A stretch of DNA of 64,000 nucleotides. Origin: an uncultured Paludibaculum sp. GTDB taxonomy: Bacteria > Acidobacteriota > Terriglobia > Bryobacterales > Bryobacteraceae. Below the pieces are notes generated by a model. It was not told the DNA's origin, did not search any database, and worked only from the letters and a program-made list of their open reading frames with translations. The stretch spans positions 2,728,001 to 2,792,000 of the forward strand of contig NZ_OY762267.1 of assembly GCF_963665245.1 (NCBI RefSeq). Reading direction: 5' to 3'. A program made the position numbers and the translations under genes. Positions 60,847 through 64,000 of this stretch are shown here, in pieces. Positions within the stretch are counted from its first letter, which is position 1. Every line of letters begins with the position of its first letter.

Positions 60847-61437
60847 ATGAGAGGTCTCCTTTGTTTCCTTCTGGCAGTGCTTCCGCTGCCGGCACAGACG
60901 GTTGGCAGCTACCTGCCTGAGTCCCTGATCACATACCTGCAGCTGACTGAGGCGCAATCTCAGAAGATTCTCGACAATAATTCTACGTATAGCACTCTGG
61001 TGACGCAGAAGAACCACCGCATTTACGAGGTGCAGCTGGAGATCGCCACCGAAACAGCCAAGGAGTCTCTGGACTCCAGCGCCCTGGGCGTCCGCTATAT
61101 GGAGATCGAACTGATCTGTCGCGATATCAAGAAGGCGGGAGAGACCCTATTGCAGGACAATGCCGGTTTGCTTATGGAAACGCAAAAGGCCAGGCTCTCT
61201 GCGTTGGAGGAAGCGCTGAAACTCGCTCCACTCATCAGTCAGGGGCAAAGTGCGAATCTGCTGCCCGGCGCGGCCAGCGTGCGAAGCGGCGACTTCTCAG
61301 CGCTCGTGCCCGTGTTTGGAGTGTCCTGGACGACCGCGAGTGGATGCCCTAAACCTGGGCCCGTGTTCGGTATCGTCACCGTGCAACCGCGCACCTGGCC
61401 CTGTCGCGACGCGTCGTGCGCCGACGCTAAACATTGA
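60847..61437 (+). CDS. Small secreted protein
   Basis: 196 aa. Signal peptide MRGLLCFLLAVLPLPAQT, then a helical domain with YLQLTEAQSQKILDNN, resembling the LTxxQ motif of Spy/CpxP-like periplasmic chaperones, and a Cys-containing tail. I chose ATG 60847; an upstream ATG at 60829 would lie inside the operator-like repeat. Function unknown, possibly envelope stress. Confidence 0.7.
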   Translation: MRGLLCFLLAVLPLPAQTVGSYLPESLITYLQLTEAQSQKILDNNSTYSTLVTQKNHRIYEVQLEIATETAKESLDSSALGVRYMEIELICRDIKKAGETLLQDNAGLLMETQKARLSALEEALKLAPLISQGQSANLLPGAASVRSGDFSALVPVFGVSWTTASGCPKPGPVFGIVTVQPRTWPCRDASCADAKH

Positions 61438-61557
61438 TGGTACAGGGGCTTATTGGAGCCCAGTGAGCCGCTTCCGGATGGCACGTGGTTCAACGAAGGA
61501 GTCCTTCGGCCCCGAAGTGAGGACAAGGCGGGCACTTTCGCACCCGGCGGAAATAGC

Positions 61558-61599
61558 AAAAAATGGCTCCGTCCGAAGCAGGGGGTTTCGGACGGAGCC
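61558..61599 (-). terminator. Rho-independent terminator on the minus strand
   Basis: A perfect 13-bp stem, ggctccgtccgaa (61565-61577) paired with 61587-61599, closes a 9-base loop. Read on the minus strand it is followed by an A and six T (61563-61558). It lies 35 bp past the stop of the small membrane gene at 61635, which it supports. Confidence 0.8.
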
Positions 61600-61634
61600 A
61601 GCGGCAAACCGCAGTCAGTTCGCTGGAAATATCG

Positions 61635-62060
61635 CTATAGAGCAAACTGCCAGGTGCGCATACGAAAAGGGATGCCGCCGGTCTTGACGGCTTCCCAGAA
61701 GTCAGAACTATGGCCCGCGCCGGACGGACGGAGGCGGCCGCCTTTCGCCGTGACGAATTCCGCCTGCCTACGTCCACTTGGTCCGCTCGGGGGACGGGCG
61801 CTTCCGGGTTTGTCCAGTTCCCTGGTGCAAACAGACAGGGAGGGCGGACGATGCGGGAAAACCGGGGTGATGAGGCCAGGAATACTCGGCTTCCAGGCGC
61901 AGTATGGCAGGCGGGCAACGGCCGCGCACACAGCAAGCACGTATAAACGGAACCGAATCACGGAGCAATCGTGGCCGAGGATCCTGAGCATGGAGATTCC
62001 TGAACGGACTTTTTCCTCGACGTGGAGAATCCAGGCGAGCATATCAATGAAGTGAATCAT
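61635..62060 (-). CDS. Probable small membrane protein
   Basis: 141 aa from ATG at 62058-62060 (MIHFIDMLAWILHVEEKVRS; another ATG lies two codons upstream). It has one or two hydrophobic segments (IRFRLYVLAVCAAVARLPYCAW) and a Pro/Arg/Ser-rich tail. No family is recognised and there is no strong ribosome binding site. The terminator directly after the stop is the best argument that it is a real gene. Confidence 0.45.
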   Translation of the reverse strand: MIHFIDMLAWILHVEEKVRSGISMLRILGHDCSVIRFRLYVLAVCAAVARLPYCAWKPSIPGLITPVFPHRPPSLSVCTRELDKPGSARPPSGPSGRRQAEFVTAKGGRLRPSGAGHSSDFWEAVKTGGIPFRMRTWQFAL

Positions 62061-62066
62061 TTTCAA

Positions 62067-62335
62067 GTTCGGGCCCAGAACTTATTCGAGAACGGTTCAC
62101 CGTGATCGCTAACAATCCACGGCCAGCAGCGAGATGCTGCTATCAGGAGTTTGGCTGCCGCCGGGCAGCATTCACGATCTATTCCGGCGTGACCCTGGGC
62201 CGTAGACCGCTAGGGCCCCAGCGGCCGATGGATGACCGCGTGAACCCTTTCACGAGGAGCTTCAGTCCGGAGTCGGGCCCGGCGTGGCGGCCGGAAACCG
62301 GCCAGAATGCGGCGATGGAGCGGTCGGCTCGGGGC
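62067..62335. other. Intergenic, nothing recognised
   Basis: About 270 bp between the probable membrane gene and the AAA ATPase gene stop. I see no gene or repeat. Confidence 0.4.
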
Positions 62336-63592
62336 CTAGCTGCGAGCGAAGTACAGGTGGACGGCGCGCTCAATGTCCGGCTTTGTGACCTGTAGGGGCC
62401 GGTTTTCGTACTGACTGATCGAACCGATAATGTTCACGATATCCATCGGATAACAGGCACGGAGCTCCGTTCTGCCACCGGAAAGGCAGAGCTTGCGCAG
62501 GTATTCACAACTGTCGTACTCAGCGGGCACATTCTTGGTGGAAATGACGCGCTGGAAGATCATGTCGAAGACCTGTGGCGCGACCGGCTCGACCTCGATC
62601 TTGTTCTGAATGCGGCGGAGGAACGCTTCGTCGGCCAGATCGGAAGGGTCGAGGTTCGTCGAGAAGACGACCATGAGCTCGAAGGGGATCTGGAACTTGA
62701 CGCCGTAGCGGAGGGTCAGGTAGTCGACCCGGCGGTCGAGGGGCACGATCCAGCGATTCAACAGGTCGCGCGGGCTCATCAACTGGCGGCCGAAGTCGTC
62801 AATGATGAAGATGCCATTGTTGGCCTTCATCTGAAGCGGCGCGGCGTAGATGCCGGACGCTTCGTCGAGGCGCAGTTCCAGCATCGAGGGAATGAGTTCA
62901 CCGCCTACGACGATGCAGGGACGCTTGCAGAGCACCCAACGGGGATCGATGTCGGGGTCGTCGAGCTCAAGGCGCGTATGCACCACAGGGTCATACAGAC
63001 TCAGGATCTGGTTGTCGACCTCCACGGCGAACGGAATGAGAACGGCATCCTGGTAGACGCGCAGCATGCGTTCCGCAATCGACGTCTTGCCGTTGCCAGA
63101 CGGCCCGTACAGAAAGATCGAGTTCTGGGAGATCAATGCCGGTCCTAGTTGGTCGAGGAGCCGGTCTGGCACCACGAGGTCGGAGAAGGCGGCCCGCAGG
63201 GCGCGCCGGTCGATGTTGACCTTGGCGGCCTGACGCTTCGTGGCGGCATGGTAGTCGCGGAGGGCCACGGGGCAGGCGCCGGCATACTGCGAGATTTGGA
63301 AGCGGTCCGATGCCAGTTGCTTGCCGGACTGCGTGAGCACGAACTGGTAGTCGTTGCCCACCATGCCTTTGACTTCAATGATTTGTTGCTGCCGCAACTG
63401 ACGGAACGCCTGATCGATGATGGGCAGTGAAAGGCGGAGCGCCCGGCTGAGGCTCTCCAGAGTGCTGAAACCTTCCAGCATTGTGCGTCTGACCAGAAGG
63501 TCGATCACGAGGGATTGGGAGATGCCCAACTCCGCCAGATTCTGGGGTACCGGGGGGGCATAGTTGGCGCGAGGACCGACCAGGGAAGTCAT
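62336..63592 (-). CDS. AAA ATPase, MoxR/pilus-assembly type
   Basis: 418 aa. An N-terminal winged-helix-like region (LVIDLLVRRTMLEGFSTLESL ... IDQAFRQLRQQQIIEVKG) is followed by an AAA domain with Walker A LYGPSGNGKTS and Walker B GIFIIDDFGRQ, and the sensor-type FSTNLDPSDL. This is the ATPase type annotated as associated with Flp/type IV pilus assembly. It is divergent from a secreted TPR protein that may be a secretin, which fits such a role. Confidence 0.85.
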   Translation of the reverse strand: MTSLVGPRANYAPPVPQNLAELGISQSLVIDLLVRRTMLEGFSTLESLSRALRLSLPIIDQAFRQLRQQQIIEVKGMVGNDYQFVLTQSGKQLASDRFQISQYAGACPVALRDYHAATKRQAAKVNIDRRALRAAFSDLVVPDRLLDQLGPALISQNSIFLYGPSGNGKTSIAERMLRVYQDAVLIPFAVEVDNQILSLYDPVVHTRLELDDPDIDPRWVLCKRPCIVVGGELIPSMLELRLDEASGIYAAPLQMKANNGIFIIDDFGRQLMSPRDLLNRWIVPLDRRVDYLTLRYGVKFQIPFELMVVFSTNLDPSDLADEAFLRRIQNKIEVEPVAPQVFDMIFQRVISTKNVPAEYDSCEYLRKLCLSGGRTELRACYPMDIVNIIGSISQYENRPLQVTKPDIERAVHLYFARS

Positions 63593-63692
63593 TGCACTGG
63601 TCTATCGGCATGAAGCCAGGGAGAGTTTAGTCTGGCCGTGGCGAATGACCTTGCACGTCCCGGGCCGGGCGAACGTCAATCCTGGTGTATTG

Positions 63693-64000
63693 GTGTCTCT
63701 TCGCTCCTACAGCCTGGCTCTATGTCTCTGCTCGGCCCTGATGGCTGGGGAGAGCGCCCCCGCGCTCTTCAAGAAGGCGCGGAAAGCCGAGAGCCGGCGG
63801 GACTATGCGGCTGCCTATCTGCTGGCGTCACAAGCGGTTGCCATCGATCCCAACAAACCTGAGTACTGGAATTTCGCACAGGCCGTCCGCAGCAAGGCGA
63901 TCCCCAACCTGAAGATTGACCTGCCGGTTTCGCCGGTCGCCGCTGCCTCTGACGGCGGACCGGGCCCGGCCAGGGCGGACACGGACGCCGCACCGGGCGC
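63693..64000 (+). CDS. Secreted TPR protein, partial (possible secretin N-terminus)
   Basis: The visible 102 residues run from a probable GTG (63693; TTG 63690 is possible) to the window end without a stop. They start with a signal peptide (SLRSYSLALCLCSALMAGES) and then a TPR-like helix pair (ALFKKARKAESRRDYAAAYLLASQAVAIDPNKPEYWNFA), followed by a Pro/Ala/Gly linker. In Acidobacteriota this layout often leads into a type II/IV secretin domain, which would lie beyond the window. It is divergent from the pilus-type AAA ATPase. Confidence 0.7.
   Translation, partial: MSLRSYSLALCLCSALMAGESAPALFKKARKAESRRDYAAAYLLASQAVAIDPNKPEYWNFAQAVRSKAIPNLKIDLPVSPVAAASDGGPGPARADTDAAPG

Noticed and set aside
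1..64000. tRNA, rRNA or riboswitch genes
   Set aside because: I looked for cloverleaf-like segments with GGTTCRANNC and for known riboswitch cores, including a cobalamin riboswitch before 30541, and saw none that I could support by eye.

Overview
The window looks like the chromosome of a soil Acidobacteriota, probably of the Solibacter/Bryobacter/Paludibaculum type. The evidence is GC-rich coding on both strands, Gram-negative envelope genes (lpxB, uppS, a POTRA protein), many small secreted or TPR proteins of acidobacterial style, a secreted protein with the adhesin-like repeats common in Solibacter, and many extragenic GC-rich repeats. This is an inference from gene content; no rRNA gene is present to confirm it.

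Layout. 1-5.9 kb: two SDR-type oxidoreductases divergent from a TetR regulator with a clear pair of palindromic operators, a membrane LuxR/DUF4199 pair, another SDR and a divergent AraC regulator. 6.0-8.4 kb: a 54-bp tandem array, a small membrane protein with a YCII protein, and a degenerate duplicated repeat. 8.4-25.6 kb is accessory DNA: a SIR2-domain protein, a complete IS66 element with inverted ends and a probable target duplication, an AT-richer beta-helix protein, a tyrosine recombinase, a large nuclease-STAND-TPR protein (Avs-like), a split glycosyltransferase/kinase-like gene convergent to it, and a patatin. 25.6-30.4 kb holds a DinB remnant, a membrane protein whose 5' end recurs in a decayed A-B-A-B tandem array, a POTRA protein, and a 120-bp tandem array.

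30.5-35.2 kb is a compact corrinoid-dependent C1/methyl-transfer operon: corrinoid protein, homocysteine methyltransferase domain, DUF1638, UroD-like methyltransferase and an Fe-S corrinoid reactivator. A hemerythrin-like gene follows. 35.8-40.9 kb is housekeeping: a methyltransferase, homoserine dehydrogenase and pyrR-pyrB-pyrC. 40.9-45.7 kb is a small-molecule or glycan tailoring cluster with three methyltransferases and a radical SAM-glycosyltransferase fusion. 46.1-51.6 kb is a self-contained Hsp70 machine: helical-repeat protein, J-like protein, GrpE-like protein, DnaK-like ATPase and a zinc ribbon. 51.7-60.7 kb has a TPR protein, a YCII/ECF42 sigma pair, a NIPSNAP/uppS/wHTH/membrane operon, lpxB and a catalytically dead M1-peptidase-like TPR protein. 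The last 3 kb has a small secreted protein behind a good promoter, a probable small membrane gene ending at a terminator, a MoxR/pilus-type AAA ATPase, and the start of a secreted TPR protein.

The strongest candidate for an undescribed system is the 17.5-24.6 kb unit. A tyrosine recombinase is followed by a Mrr-type nuclease/STAND/TPR protein, which converges on a GT4-pseudokinase gene. The two convergent genes carry the same 16-bp leader just before their start codons. The SIR2 protein 8 kb away suggests a wider defence island.
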